Of a stretch of DNA of 64,000 bases, positions 46,950-55,381 are shown in pieces. This DNA comes from Nocardioides hwasunensis (GTDB lineage: Bacteria > Actinomycetota > Actinomycetes > Propionibacteriales > Nocardioidaceae): contig NZ_JACXYY010000002.1 of the NCBI RefSeq assembly GCF_014779665.1, forward strand, positions 124,001-188,000, given 5' to 3'. A model generated the notes under the pieces. The model was given only the letters and a program-made list of their open reading frames with translations. It was not told the origin of the DNA and did no database searches. Position 1 is the stretch's first letter. Every line of letters starts with the position of its first letter. Both the position numbers and the translations under genes were made by a program.

Positions 46950-48392
46950 TCAGCTCGTGGAGGAGGGCCGCACGGACTTGTCGTGGTGCTCGGGGAGGGT
47001 CTCGAGCTCCTGCAGGAAGTCGGCCGCCCACCGGGCCACGTCGTGCTGGACCACGGTCTTGCGCATGGCGCGCATCCGGCGACCCGTCTCCTTGTCGTCG
47101 GCGGCGTACGCCTCGAGCAGCGCTGCCTTCATCCCGTCGATGTCGTAGGGGTTGACCAGCCAGGCCTGCCGCAGCTCCTTGGCCGCCCCGGCGAACTCCG
47201 AGAGCACCAGGGCGCCGTCGTCCTCGTAGCGGCAGGCGACGTACTCCTTGGCGACGAGGTTCATCCCGTCGCGGAACGGCGTCACGACCATCACGTCGGC
47301 GGCGCGGTAGAGGGCGGCCATCTCCTCGCGGGGGTAGGACGAGTGCATGTAGGAGATCGCCGGACGGCCGATGCGCCCGTGGTCGCCGTTGATCCGCCCG
47401 ACGAGCCGCTCGATCTCGTCGCGCAGGATGCGGTACTGCTCGACCCGCTCGCGCGACGGGGTGGCCACCTGGATGAAGACGGCGTCCTCGACGTCGATGT
47501 GGCCGTCGCGGATCAGCTCGCCGAAGGCGCGGAGCCGGGAGTAGATCCCCTTGGTGTAGTCGAGCCGGTCGACCCCCAGGAAGATCTTGCGCGGGTTGCC
47601 GAGCGCGTCGTGGATCTCCTGGACGCGCTTCTCGACGCCCTCCGAGCGGGCCAGCTCCTCGAAGCCGGCCGTGTCGATGGAGATCGGGAAGGCGGTCGCC
47701 TTCACCGGCCGGCCGTCGGGCAGGTAGATCGTGTCGCGGTGGGTCTTGTGGCCGACCCGGCTGCGCACGAGGCGTACGAAGTTGGCGGCCGCGCCGGGCA
47801 GCTGGAAGCCGATCAGGTCCGCCCCGAGCAGGCCCTCGAGGATCTGGCGGCGCCACGGCAGCTGGGAGAACAGCTCGGCGGGTGGGAAGGGGATGTGGAG
47901 GTAGAACCCGATCCGCAGGTCGGGCCGCTGGTCGCGCAGCATCTGCGGGACCAGCTGGAGCTGGTAGTCCTGGACCCACACCGTCGCGCTCTTCGCGGCC
48001 ACCTCGGCCGCCTTGTCGGCGAAGCGCTGGTTGACCCGGACGTAGGCATCCCACCACTCGCGATGGAACTCGGGCTTGGCGACGACGTCGTGGTAGAGCG
48101 GCCAGAGCGTGCCGTTGGAGAAGCCCTCGTAGAACTCCTCGACCTCGTCGGAGCTCAGTGAGACGGGGATCAGCGAGAGCCCGTCCTCGACAAAGGGGGC
48201 GAACTCCTCCTCGTCCGCGGCCCCGGGCCAGCCGATCCAGGCGCCGTCGTTGGCCCGCATCACGGGCTCGAGCGCCGAGACCAGGCCACCGGGGGAGCGG
48301 CGCCAGGAGACCTCGCCGTCGGGGTGGGTGACGCGGTCCACCGGGAGGCGGTTGGCCACGATCACGAGGTCTGCCTGCGGGAATCGGGTCAC
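46950..48392 (-). CDS. otsA: alpha,alpha-trehalose-phosphate synthase
   Basis: GT20 enzyme making trehalose 6-phosphate from UDP-glucose and glucose 6-phosphate, 480 residues. Motifs are LVIVANRLPVDR and RRSPGGLVSALEPVM at the N-terminus, VWVQDYQLQLVPQMLRDQRP, LGVDRLDYTKGI, and RDGMNLVAKEYVACR in the donor site. The GTG has TAGGGT 6 bases upstream. otsB lies 1.2 kb away on the opposite strand, with the DUF3263 and LytR_C genes between. Confidence 0.96.
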   Translation of the reverse strand: MTRFPQADLVIVANRLPVDRVTHPDGEVSWRRSPGGLVSALEPVMRANDGAWIGWPGAADEEEFAPFVEDGLSLIPVSLSSDEVEEFYEGFSNGTLWPLYHDVVAKPEFHREWWDAYVRVNQRFADKAAEVAAKSATVWVQDYQLQLVPQMLRDQRPDLRIGFYLHIPFPPAELFSQLPWRRQILEGLLGADLIGFQLPGAAANFVRLVRSRVGHKTHRDTIYLPDGRPVKATAFPISIDTAGFEELARSEGVEKRVQEIHDALGNPRKIFLGVDRLDYTKGIYSRLRAFGELIRDGHIDVEDAVFIQVATPSRERVEQYRILRDEIERLVGRINGDHGRIGRPAISYMHSSYPREEMAALYRAADVMVVTPFRDGMNLVAKEYVACRYEDDGALVLSEFAGAAKELRQAWLVNPYDIDGMKAALLEAYAADDKETGRRMRAMRKTVVQHDVARWAADFLQELETLPEHHDKSVRPSSTS

Positions 48393-48398
48393 GCGGCC

Positions 48399-48404
48399 AC
48401 CCTA
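48399..48404 (-). promoter_or_regulatory. -10 hexamer TAGGGT, leaderless-type promoter of otsA
   Basis: On the minus strand TAGGGT is followed by 6 bases and the otsA GTG at 48392. Confidence 0.55.
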
Positions 48405-48489
48405 TCGACGGCCGGTGAGCGCCGGTTCACCCTGCGGTGGCCAGTGGTGGAGGCGTCGGCGTTCTGTCCAGACGACTCGCCGCAGGCGA

Positions 48490-48522
48490 ATGACATCGTT
48501 GTCGTTCGTCGCCTAGAGTGGT
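48490..48522 (+). promoter_or_regulatory. promoter and operator-like palindrome of the DUF3263 gene
   Basis: -35 ATGACA (48493-48498), 18 bases, -10 TAGAGT (48517-48522). A palindrome with 9-base arms CGAATGACA and TGTCGTTCG (one mismatch) and a 4-base centre (48490-48511) covers the -35. The expected start is near 48529, leaving a 45-base leader with a Shine-Dalgarno. The binding protein is unknown. Confidence 0.55.
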
Positions 48523-48573
48523 CCCAGTCCACCCGGCCGACGGGTGGATGTGGGGTCGAGGAGGAACAGGCAC

Positions 48574-48867
48574 ATGGACGCCGCCAAGCACATCGCAGCC
48601 GAGCAGGAGACTGCCGCCGGGCTGAGCCAGCGCGACGGCGACATCCTCGAGTTCGAGCGTCACTGGTGGAAGTACGCCGGCGCCAAGGAGCAGGCCGTCC
48701 GCGAGAAGTTCGACATGTCGTCGACCCGCTACTACCAGGTCCTCAACGCCCTCATCGACCGCCCGGAGGCCCTCGAGGCCGACCCGCTGCTGGTGCGCCG
48801 GCTGCGACGACTGCGCGCCTCGCGCCAGCGCCAGCGCTCCGCCCGCCGCCTCGGCTTCGACGTCTGA
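48574..48867 (+). CDS. DUF3263 small DNA-binding-like protein
   Basis: A 97-residue actinobacterial protein. The conserved core runs from LSQRDGDILEFERHWWKYAG to MSSTRYYQVLNALIDRPEAL, a helix-turn-helix-like segment, and the end is very basic (RRLRRLRASRQRQRSARRLG). It probably binds DNA or RNA. GAGGAGGAA precedes the ATG. The LytR_C gene follows at 48912; a DUF3263-LytR_C pairing near groEL is also recalled from Streptomyces. No function is established. Confidence 0.88.
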   Translation: MDAAKHIAAEQETAAGLSQRDGDILEFERHWWKYAGAKEQAVREKFDMSSTRYYQVLNALIDRPEALEADPLLVRRLRRLRASRQRQRSARRLGFDV

Positions 48868-48911
48868 CGAGAGAGACCCGACCCGCCCACTCACGATTGG
48901 CTACCTTCCCC

Positions 48912-49472
48912 ATGGCCTTCTTCCCCAGCAGTCCAGTAGGCGTGGGCGCGCTCGCCGGCCGCCTCGCTCACCGCTCCCGTGACGATCGAGGCGTGGCCTT
49001 CCCGTCCCCCCTCGTGATGCTCTCGGTCATCGCCGTGGCGATGGCGTCGATCACCTTCCTCGCCACCCGCGACGAGGCTCCGACCGAGCGCCGCGTCGAC
49101 AACACCGCGACCATCGCGAGCGCCGAGCAGACCCCCGAGCCCGAGGCCGAGCCGCCCGCCGCGACCGAGAAGCCGAAGCCCAAGCCGCAGGTCCAGCGCG
49201 GCGAGGTCTACGTCGAGGTCTACAACAACTCCGGCATCAAGGGTCTGGCGGCCGCGACGGCCGCCAAGGCCACCACGGTCGGTTGGTCGGTCGCCGGGCA
49301 GGACAACTGGTACGGCGTCGTGCCGACCACCACGGTCTACTTCCCGCCGCGGCTCAAGGCCGCCGGCAAGCAGCTGGCACTCGACCTCGGCATCGGGCGC
49401 ACGGCGCCCGCGGTGGGCGAGATGAAGATGGATCGGCTCACGATCATCCTGACGACCGACGCGCCGCAGTAG
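48912..49472 (+). CDS. membrane protein with LytR C-terminal domain
   Basis: A 186-residue protein: an N-terminal cytoplasmic stretch, one membrane helix (about 34-52, VMLSVIAVAMASITFLA), a Pro/Glu/Lys-rich linker (PEPEAEPPAATEKPKPKPQ) and an outer LytR_C domain (VYVEVYNNSGIKGLAAATAA to TTTVYFPPRLKAAGKQLALD). Unlike LytR-CpsA-Psr enzymes it has no phosphotransferase domain, so it may only bind cell-wall polymers. The start is not certain: ATG 48912 lacks a good ribosome site and GTG 48993 is possible. Confidence 0.8.
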   Translation: MAFFPSSPVGVGALAGRLAHRSRDDRGVAFPSPLVMLSVIAVAMASITFLATRDEAPTERRVDNTATIASAEQTPEPEAEPPAATEKPKPKPQVQRGEVYVEVYNNSGIKGLAAATAAKATTVGWSVAGQDNWYGVVPTTTVYFPPRLKAAGKQLALDLGIGRTAPAVGEMKMDRLTIILTTDAPQ

Positions 49473-49545
49473 TCGGTCTCCGACCCGACCCGGCCGGCCG
49501 ACGGCCGGTTGGCTGCCGGTCCCGGCACCATGGTTGGCTGGGCGC

Positions 49546-50376
49546 ATGGAGTTCACCTCCGACGACGCGCGCGCCCACTACGACGACGTACGCGCTGTCC
49601 TCGACGGCGCGGTCGTCGGGCTCGACTTCGACGGCACGTTGGCACCCGTGGTCGACGACCCGGAGGCCGCGCGCCTCCATCCCGGGGCTCCGGGGGCACT
49701 GCTCGAGCTCGCCGAGGTCGTGCGCGCGGTCGCGGTGATCACCGGACGCCCGGCCCGCCAGGCGATCGCGCTGGGCGACCTCGACGCACTCGGCAACGCG
49801 ATGCTCGACCGCGGCGCCGAGCTGTTCGTCTTCGGGCACTACGGCAACGAGCGGTGGTCGGCGACCGACCAGCGCATCCGCTCCCCCCGTCCGCCCGCCG
49901 GTCTGGCCACCTTCGAGCGCGAGCTGCCGTCCGTGCTCCGCGGAGCGGACGCGGGCGACGCCTTCATCGAGGAGAAGGGCCTGGCCGTCGCCGTCCACAC
50001 GAGGCGGATGGACGACCCCGACGGCGCACTGGAGCGGCTGCGCGACCCCCTCGCCCAGCTCGCGGCGAAGCACCACCTCACCGTCGAGCCCGGCCGCCAG
50101 GTGATCGAGGTGCGCTCCGGGGACATGCACAAGGGCCTCGCCGTCCGCACGTTCGTCGACGAGCTCGACGCCAAGGGCGTGGTCTTCTGCGGCGACGACC
50201 TCGGCGACATCCAGGCCTTCGAGGCCGTGCGCGACCTGCGCGAGCAGGGTCTGCCCGGCCTCGTCGTCTGCTCCGCCTCCAGCGAGCAGCCCGGCCTCGT
50301 CGACCTCGCCGACGTGGTCGTCGACGGCCCCGCGGGTGTCGTGGGCCTGCTCGGCGAGATCCTGCTGCGGCGCTGA
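49546..50376 (+). CDS. otsB: trehalose-6-phosphate phosphatase
   Basis: HAD-superfamily phosphatase making free trehalose, 276 residues. The nucleophile motif is GLD27FD29GTLAPVVD; VITGRPARQ is motif II, RSGDMHKGLAVR supplies the motif III Lys, and FCGDDLGDIQAF is motif IV. ATG 49546 is preferred over an upstream TTG. The order otsA (reverse), DUF3263, LytR_C, otsB (forward) separates the two trehalose genes. Confidence 0.94.
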   Translation: MEFTSDDARAHYDDVRAVLDGAVVGLDFDGTLAPVVDDPEAARLHPGAPGALLELAEVVRAVAVITGRPARQAIALGDLDALGNAMLDRGAELFVFGHYGNERWSATDQRIRSPRPPAGLATFERELPSVLRGADAGDAFIEEKGLAVAVHTRRMDDPDGALERLRDPLAQLAAKHHLTVEPGRQVIEVRSGDMHKGLAVRTFVDELDAKGVVFCGDDLGDIQAFEAVRDLREQGLPGLVVCSASSEQPGLVDLADVVVDGPAGVVGLLGEILLRR

Positions 50377-50440
50377 CCGCGGACCGGACGTCACCGATCC
50401 ACATGGTGGACTCGATGTGCGCATCGTGAGACGGCCTGCC

Positions 50441-50446
50441 TAGGCT
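50441..50446 (+). promoter_or_regulatory. -10 hexamer TAGGCT upstream of the SAM riboswitch
   Basis: TAGGCT ends 7 bases before the P1 stem of the riboswitch, placing the transcript start right at the aptamer's 5' end. Confidence 0.5.
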
Positions 50447-50453
50447 GGTCCTG

Positions 50454-50588
50454 CTCATCACGAGGGACTGAGGGAACGGCCCGTCGAAGTCCCGGCAACC
50501 ACCCATGAGCCTCCTGTCCGGCCACCGCCGACAGTCATGGGAGCAGGTGCCAAATCCGGCCCACGCGAGAGTCGCGGGGACAGATGAG
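50454..50588 (+). ncRNA. SAM riboswitch (SAM-I/S-box type) upstream of thrC
   Basis: The S-box core is recognisable: the internal loop and P2 sequences GAGGGACTGAGGGAA, GGCCCGTCGAAG and CCCGGCAACC are close to the family consensus. P1 pairs CTCATC (50454-50459) with GATGAG (50583-50588), enclosing further helices including CATGA...TCATG. The P1 3' strand abuts the thrC ribosome site GAAGGAGG, so SAM binding can hide it. High S-adenosylmethionine would lower thrC-cysO expression by translational control. Confidence 0.88.
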
Positions 50589-50600
50589 AAGGAGGACTTC

Positions 50601-51872
50601 ATGAGCACCCTGGTCGACGAGAGCACCACCCACACGCTGCGCGAGGGCGCCTTCGGCAACGCCAGGGTCCTGGCCTGCCGCGAGTGCGGCCACGAGGTCG
50701 AGCTCGGCCCGTCGTACGCCTGTCCGGAGTGCTTCGGTCCCCTCGAGGTGGCCTACGACTTCCCGACGGTGACCCGCGAGGAGATCGCCGCCGGTCCCCG
50801 CAACATCTGGCGCTACAAGGCGCTGCTGCCGGTGCCGACCGACATCGAGCAGAGCCCCAACACCGAGCCGGGCTTCACCCGCCTGCTCGAGGCGAAGAAC
50901 CTCGCCCGCGAGCTGGGCATCGACAAGCTCTGGGTCAAGGACGACTCCACCAACCCGACGAACTCCTTCAAGGACCGCGTCGTCGCCTGTGCGCTGAGCG
51001 CGGCCCGCGAGCTCGACGCCAAGGTGTTCGCATGCCCGTCGACCGGCAACCTGGCCAACGCCGTCGCCGCGGCCGGCGCACGAGCCGGCATCCCCACGGT
51101 CGTGTTCATCCCGAGCAACCTCGAGACGCCGAAGAAGGTCAACTCGGCCGTCTTCACCGAGAAGCTCGTCGCGGTCGACGGCAACTACGACGACGTCAAC
51201 AAGCTCGCCTCCGAGATCGCCGGCGAGGAGGAGGGCTGGGCGTTCGTCAACGTCAACGTGCGCCCCTTCTACGCCGAGGGCTCCAAGACCCTGGGCTACG
51301 AGATCGCCGAGCAGCTCGGTTGGCGGCTGCCCGACCAGATCGTCATCCCGGTCGCGTCCGGCTCCCAGCTGACGAAGGTCGACAAGGCCTTCCAGGAGCT
51401 CATCAAGCTCGGTCTCGTCGAGGACAAGCCCTACCGCGTCTTCGGCGCCCAGGCGACCGGGTGCTCGCCGGTCTCGGTGGCCTACAAGGCCGAGACCGAC
51501 GCCATCCGCCCGGTCAAGCCCGACACCATCGCGAAGAGCCTCGCCATCGGCAACCCCGCCGACGGCATCTACGTCCTCGACGTCTGCCGTCGCACCGGCG
51601 GTGCGGTCGAGGACATCAGCGACGACGAGGTGCGCGAGGCCATCGTGCTGCTCGCCCGCACCGAGGGGATCTTCACCGAGACCGCCGGCGGCACCACGGT
51701 CGGCGTGCTGAAGAAGCTCGTCGAGACCGGCCAGCTCGACACCTCGCTCGAGACGGTCGTGATCAACACCGGCCACGGCCTCAAGACCCTCGACGCGATC
51801 TCCGACCGGGTCGGCCCGGCCGCCACCATCGCGCCCAGCTACGACGCCTTCGTCGCCGCCGGCATCCTCTGA
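50601..51872 (+). CDS. thrC: threonine synthase
   Basis: PLP enzyme turning O-phosphohomoserine into threonine, 423 residues. An N-terminal zinc ribbon has C26, C29, C41 and C44 (CRECG, CPECFGP). The Schiff-base lysine is K124 (TNPTNSFKDRVV), the phosphate loop is CPSTGNLANAVAAAG, and GGTTVGVLKKLVETG closes the active site. The ATG 50601 follows GAAGGAGG. The SAM riboswitch upstream ties threonine output to methionine/SAM status, since both amino acids use the same precursor. cysO follows. Confidence 0.96.
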   Translation: MSTLVDESTTHTLREGAFGNARVLACRECGHEVELGPSYACPECFGPLEVAYDFPTVTREEIAAGPRNIWRYKALLPVPTDIEQSPNTEPGFTRLLEAKNLARELGIDKLWVKDDSTNPTNSFKDRVVACALSAARELDAKVFACPSTGNLANAVAAAGARAGIPTVVFIPSNLETPKKVNSAVFTEKLVAVDGNYDDVNKLASEIAGEEEGWAFVNVNVRPFYAEGSKTLGYEIAEQLGWRLPDQIVIPVASGSQLTKVDKAFQELIKLGLVEDKPYRVFGAQATGCSPVSVAYKAETDAIRPVKPDTIAKSLAIGNPADGIYVLDVCRRTGGAVEDISDDEVREAIVLLARTEGIFTETAGGTTVGVLKKLVETGQLDTSLETVVINTGHGLKTLDAISDRVGPAATIAPSYDAFVAAGIL

Positions 51873-51904
51873 GCGGCCGCTCAACCTGTGAAAGGAAACC
51901 CCAC

Positions 51905-52180
51905 ATGACGGTCTCGGTCCGGATCCCCACCATCTTGCGCACCTACACCGGCGGTGAGTCCGAGGTCAGCGCCGAGGGCGACACCCTGGCCGCGGTGCTC
52001 GACGACCTCGACGCCCGCTACTCAGGGATCAGGGGCCGCATCCTCGACGACGCCGGTGCCCTGCGCCGCTTCGTCAACGTCTACGTCGGCAACGACGACG
52101 TGCGCTTCCTCGACGACCTCGCGACGCCGACGCCGGACGGCGTGCAGGTCTCGGTCATCCCGGCCGTCGCCGGGGGCTGA
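51905..52180 (+). CDS. cysO: ubiquitin-like sulfur carrier protein (CysO/MoaD/ThiS family)
   Basis: A 91-residue beta-grasp protein ending in the exposed AVAGG that is thiocarboxylated in this family. The sequence (VRIPTILRTYTGGESEVSA, RFVNVYVGNDDVRF, SVIPAVAGG) is very close to mycobacterial CysO, the sulfur donor for CysM-dependent cysteine synthesis. AAAGGAAA precedes the ATG. It is in the riboswitch-controlled thrC operon. cysM and the Mec+ protease are not in the window, so its partner must be encoded elsewhere. Confidence 0.88.
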   Translation: MTVSVRIPTILRTYTGGESEVSAEGDTLAAVLDDLDARYSGIRGRILDDAGALRRFVNVYVGNDDVRFLDDLATPTPDGVQVSVIPAVAGG

Positions 52181-52225
52181 GCGTCCCGACGGAACCAGCC
52201 GCAGGCGTCCGGGCGTCGGAGGGAC

Positions 52226-52696
52226 ATGACCTCCCTGATGCGCGTGTCCCTCGTCGCCCTGCTCGCTCTCACGATCGGGGCCGGTGCTGCTCCGTCGTAC
52301 GCAGCCGCTGACCCGCACCCGGTGCAGTCCTTCGTGCCGGGTGTGGACGACGAGGTCACCCTCGCGAGGGCCTGGCAGCGGTGGGAGGAGAAGGGCATCG
52401 ACGACTACGTCGTCACCGTGCGCCGGAGCTGCTACTGCCTGCCGGAGAAGCCTGTGCGCACGGTCATCCGCGGTGATCGGACGGTCCGGGTGACCCAGGG
52501 TGATCGTCGGCTGGCCGCTGAGCGCGGCTGGTCGATGGACGAGCTCTTCACCGTGATCCGCGACGCGCAGGGCGAGGCGGACACGGTCCGCGTGGACTAC
52601 ACCAGGCGCGGCGTCCCGAAGGCGATCGCGATCGACCGGAGCACGATGATCGCCGACGAGGAGATCTCCTACACGGTCTCCCTCAGTCGCCTCTGA
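52226..52696 (+). CDS. secreted DUF6174-like protein
   Basis: A 156-residue exported protein with a signal peptide (MTSLMRVSLVALLALTIGAGAAPSYA). The pattern ARAWQRWEEKGIDDYVVTVRRSCYCLPEKP with the C-x-C motif is that of DUF6174 proteins, whose role is unknown. GGAGGGA lies just before the ATG; a second Met four codons later gives equal signal properties. Confidence 0.7.
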   Translation: MTSLMRVSLVALLALTIGAGAAPSYAAADPHPVQSFVPGVDDEVTLARAWQRWEEKGIDDYVVTVRRSCYCLPEKPVRTVIRGDRTVRVTQGDRRLAAERGWSMDELFTVIRDAQGEADTVRVDYTRRGVPKAIAIDRSTMIADEEISYTVSLSRL

Positions 52697-52714
52697 CACG
52701 ACCTCGGTGCCGTC

Positions 52715-53188
52715 TCAGGGCGCGCGTACGTCGACCACGGCCGCGTGGCCGCGACCGTCGACCCGCACCTCGGCGACCGCTCCGTCCTGCAGCTGCTGCT
52801 CGGCCCGCGCGGCCTCGTCCTGGGGGAGGAACCAGCTCTCGATCCCGCAGCGCACCTGCCAGGCGCGGTCGTCGCAGGCGAGGTAGGGGCCCGAGTCGGG
52901 GCGTGCGCGGCTCCGCGTCCCCGCGCGCCACAGGTCGCCGTCCTGCACGAGGGTGACGTACAGGTCACCGTGACCTGCGTCGTCCGGGACGGTCTCGTCG
53001 TCGAGGTGCAGGCCCGGGTAGTCGAGGGCGACGTAGGCTCCCCGGAACGGGTCGATGGGATCGACGGGGGCGACCCGCATCAGATAGGTCTCGCCGGTGG
53101 TGCGGGCGGACAGCTGCGGCGCGACGGCGAGTCCGACCGCGGCCAGCTGGCCCACCGCGATCACGGCGGTGGTGAGGATCCGGTTCAT
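52715..53188 (-). CDS. GDYXXLXY-type membrane-anchored protein
   Basis: A 157-residue protein with an N-terminal anchor (VIAVGQLAAVGLAVAPQL) and the family motif at DPIDPFRGAYVALDYPGL. Its ATG overlaps the stop of the DUF2157 gene (ATGA), the usual pairing of these two families. Function unknown. Confidence 0.82.
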   Translation of the reverse strand: MNRILTTAVIAVGQLAAVGLAVAPQLSARTTGETYLMRVAPVDPIDPFRGAYVALDYPGLHLDDETVPDDAGHGDLYVTLVQDGDLWRAGTRSRARPDSGPYLACDDRAWQVRCGIESWFLPQDEAARAEQQLQDGAVAEVRVDGRGHAAVVDVRAP

Positions 53189-54396
53189 CGGGTTGCTCCT
53201 TCATCGTCTGTAGCGGTGTCGAGTGCCTGGGCGAGCTCGCGACGTGCGCGGTCGACGAGGAAGCCGGTGCCGAGGAAGACCGTGCCGAGCACCACGAACA
53301 GCCAGGCGCCGGTGACGATGGGCGCGAACACCGCGAAGCTCTGGAAGGTCGTGAAGACCACGAGGCCGGTCATCGCCATCCAGGTGAGCGGCGCGTGCTC
53401 GCGCACGGTCCCGAGGGCGACGAGCGCCACGGCGAGCCCGACGTAGGCCGCCACGGAGATCGCCGCGTGCGCCCAGTCGGCGGCGTCGATGTCGGAGCTG
53501 TCCGCGCCGGTGCTCCAGAGGGCGAGGAGCACGGCTGCCGCCAGCACGACGACGGCGCCCAGGGCCTCCAGAGCCTGGTGGCCGGGGCGCGTGACGGCGG
53601 CAGCGACGGCGGCCACGCCGGCGACCGCGAGCAGCGCCACCAGCCACGGCGACCAGTCGATGCCGTCGCCGCCGATGTCGGGGATCGCGGCGACGAAGAG
53701 CGCCAGCAGCGCCATTGCGCCGGCCAGGGTGCGCCAGGTCCACGCGAACGCGTCGAGGCGATCGTCGTGGAGGACGGCGACACCGGCGGCGAGGACGGCA
53801 GCCGCGCCGATGAGCAGCACCACGGTCAGCCCGCTCTGCGAGTCCCACAGGGGCTGCATGAACCACCAGACGAGCCCGGTGAGGATGCCGACGAGGAAGG
53901 GGAGGTAGGCGCGGGTGAGGTAGCCGTGGAGCAGGGCGCCGGCGGCCCAGAGGCCGACGAGTCGCGGCTCGAACGCCGGCACCTGCAGGGACTGGGCCGC
54001 CTGGAAGAGCACCGCTCCCGTGCCCAGGGCTGCGAGGAGGCGGGCCGCGCCCACGAGCGGCGGTGATGCCCGTCGCGCGGCGAGGACCTCACCGCCGGCG
54101 AGGAACACCAGCCACAGCAGGGCGACCGCGCCGAAGCGGGTCATGGGGGAGAGCGCGTCGAGGTGGGCTGCGACGAGCCAGATCAGTCCGATGCCGACGA
54201 ACCCGCCACCGAGGAGGAGCAGGACGCGGCCGATGCTGGAGCGCGCGTGGTCCTCGGAGCGGTAGCGGGTCCGGATCTGCTCGGCCTGCTCCTCGGTGAT
54301 GAGTCCCTGGGTGCTCCAGGAGTCGACCTCGGTGCGGAGCCAGACGAGCCGGCGTGGCGGAACGGTGTGGGCGGTGAGCGTTGCTGAGTCATTCAT
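53185..54396 (-). CDS. DUF2157 multi-span membrane protein
   Basis: A 403-residue membrane protein. The N-terminal soluble DUF2157 segment (WLRTEVDSWSTQGLITEEQAEQIRTRY) is followed by about 12 hydrophobic helices and a short charged tail. ATG 54396 lies after CAGGCT and 6 bases. It is coupled to the GDYXXLXY gene. Role unknown; the pair probably forms a membrane complex. Confidence 0.82.
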   Translation of the reverse strand: MNDSATLTAHTVPPRRLVWLRTEVDSWSTQGLITEEQAEQIRTRYRSEDHARSSIGRVLLLLGGGFVGIGLIWLVAAHLDALSPMTRFGAVALLWLVFLAGGEVLAARRASPPLVGAARLLAALGTGAVLFQAAQSLQVPAFEPRLVGLWAAGALLHGYLTRAYLPFLVGILTGLVWWFMQPLWDSQSGLTVVLLIGAAAVLAAGVAVLHDDRLDAFAWTWRTLAGAMALLALFVAAIPDIGGDGIDWSPWLVALLAVAGVAAVAAAVTRPGHQALEALGAVVVLAAAVLLALWSTGADSSDIDAADWAHAAISVAAYVGLAVALVALGTVREHAPLTWMAMTGLVVFTTFQSFAVFAPIVTGAWLFVVLGTVFLGTGFLVDRARRELAQALDTATDDEGATR

Positions 54397-54532
54397 GGGC
54401 CCAGCCTGTGCGCGCGCCAGGCGCGCTGTCGTGAGTACGACGACCCAAGTGCGGTGGGCCGTTGGGCCGCCCGACGCCGCCGGTTGCCCCGGGGGCCAGA
54501 GGGCGTTCACGTCCGCGTGGTTCAAGTAGGGC

Positions 54533-55372
54533 GTGTCGAGCAAGCACCTGACCCGGGCCGGGGTGGCGTTGGCCGTGGTGGGCGGCCTCGTGGGCGCGAC
54601 GGCGTACGGCGCCCGCGAGCTGCTGCACCGGCAGGCCGCCCAGGCGCGCCGCGCCATCGGCAAGCCGCTGGGCGAGGCGGCACCGTCGGCCGACCGGCTC
54701 TACAAGAAGAAGTACGGCACCCCGGTGGACCTGCTCGTCCTCGGCGACTCGGTGGCCGCGGGGCTGGGGGCGGAGAAGCCCAAGCAGACGCTCGGCGGTC
54801 GGCTCGCCCGCGGAATCGCCCAGCAGACCGGGCGATCGGTGCGGCTGCGGACGGCTGCGGTCGTCGGCTCCGAGAGCAGCATGCTCGCCGAGCAGCTGGC
54901 CACGCTGCCGGCTTCCTACGGACCTGACGTCGCGATCATCATCGTCGGCGGCAACGACGTGACCCACCGGGTGCCGGTCTCGGAGTCCGTCCGCCACCTG
55001 GGCGAGGCCATCGACGAGCTGCGCGCCAGAGGGGCGGAGGTCGTCGTCGGCACCTGTCCCGACCTGGGTGCGCTACGACCGGTTCCCCAGCCGCTCCGGG
55101 CCCTGGGCTCCCGTGCCTCACGCCAGCTCGCGTCCGCCCAGCGCGCGGAGGCCCTCGGGCGAGGCGCCCGGGTGGTGTCGCTGGCGCACGTGGTCGGGCC
55201 GTTCTTCATCACCAACCCCGAGGAGATGTTCAGCCTCGACCGGTTCCACCCGAGCGCCCACGGCTACAAGCGCACCGCCAAGGCGATGCTGCCGTCGGTC
55301 CTGGCCGCGCTGGGGATCGCCGACGACCTGCCGTTCGGGCACCACGCGCCGGGAGAGGGTCGGTCGGGCTAG
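54533..55372 (+). CDS. SGNH/GDSL hydrolase family protein
   Basis: A 279-residue hydrolase anchored by an N-terminal helix (about 9-27). Catalytic residues are S73 (VLGDSVAAGLGA), N141 (VGGND), and D236/H239 (SLDRFHPSAHG). SGNH enzymes remove acyl groups from lipids or sugars. It is followed 9 bases later by a methyltransferase whose -10 TAGGGT begins on this gene's TAG stop codon. The GTG at 54533 starts just before the anchor. Confidence 0.87.
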   Translation: MSSKHLTRAGVALAVVGGLVGATAYGARELLHRQAAQARRAIGKPLGEAAPSADRLYKKKYGTPVDLLVLGDSVAAGLGAEKPKQTLGGRLARGIAQQTGRSVRLRTAAVVGSESSMLAEQLATLPASYGPDVAIIIVGGNDVTHRVPVSESVRHLGEAIDELRARGAEVVVGTCPDLGALRPVPQPLRALGSRASRQLASAQRAEALGRGARVVSLAHVVGPFFITNPEEMFSLDRFHPSAHGYKRTAKAMLPSVLAALGIADDLPFGHHAPGEGRSG

Positions 55373-55375
55373 GGT
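55370..55375 (+). promoter_or_regulatory. -10 hexamer TAGGGT overlapping the SGNH stop codon
   Basis: TAGGGT starts with the TAG stop of the SGNH gene and ends 6 bases before the GTG at 55382, giving the methyltransferase its own leaderless start. Confidence 0.5.
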
Positions 55376-55381
55376 CTGCGG

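Noticed and set aside
53183..53210. GTTCATCGGGT near the GDYXXLXY start as a PHO box
   Set aside because: There is only one full unit, the second similar word is out of the 11-base phase, and it overlaps a coding start.
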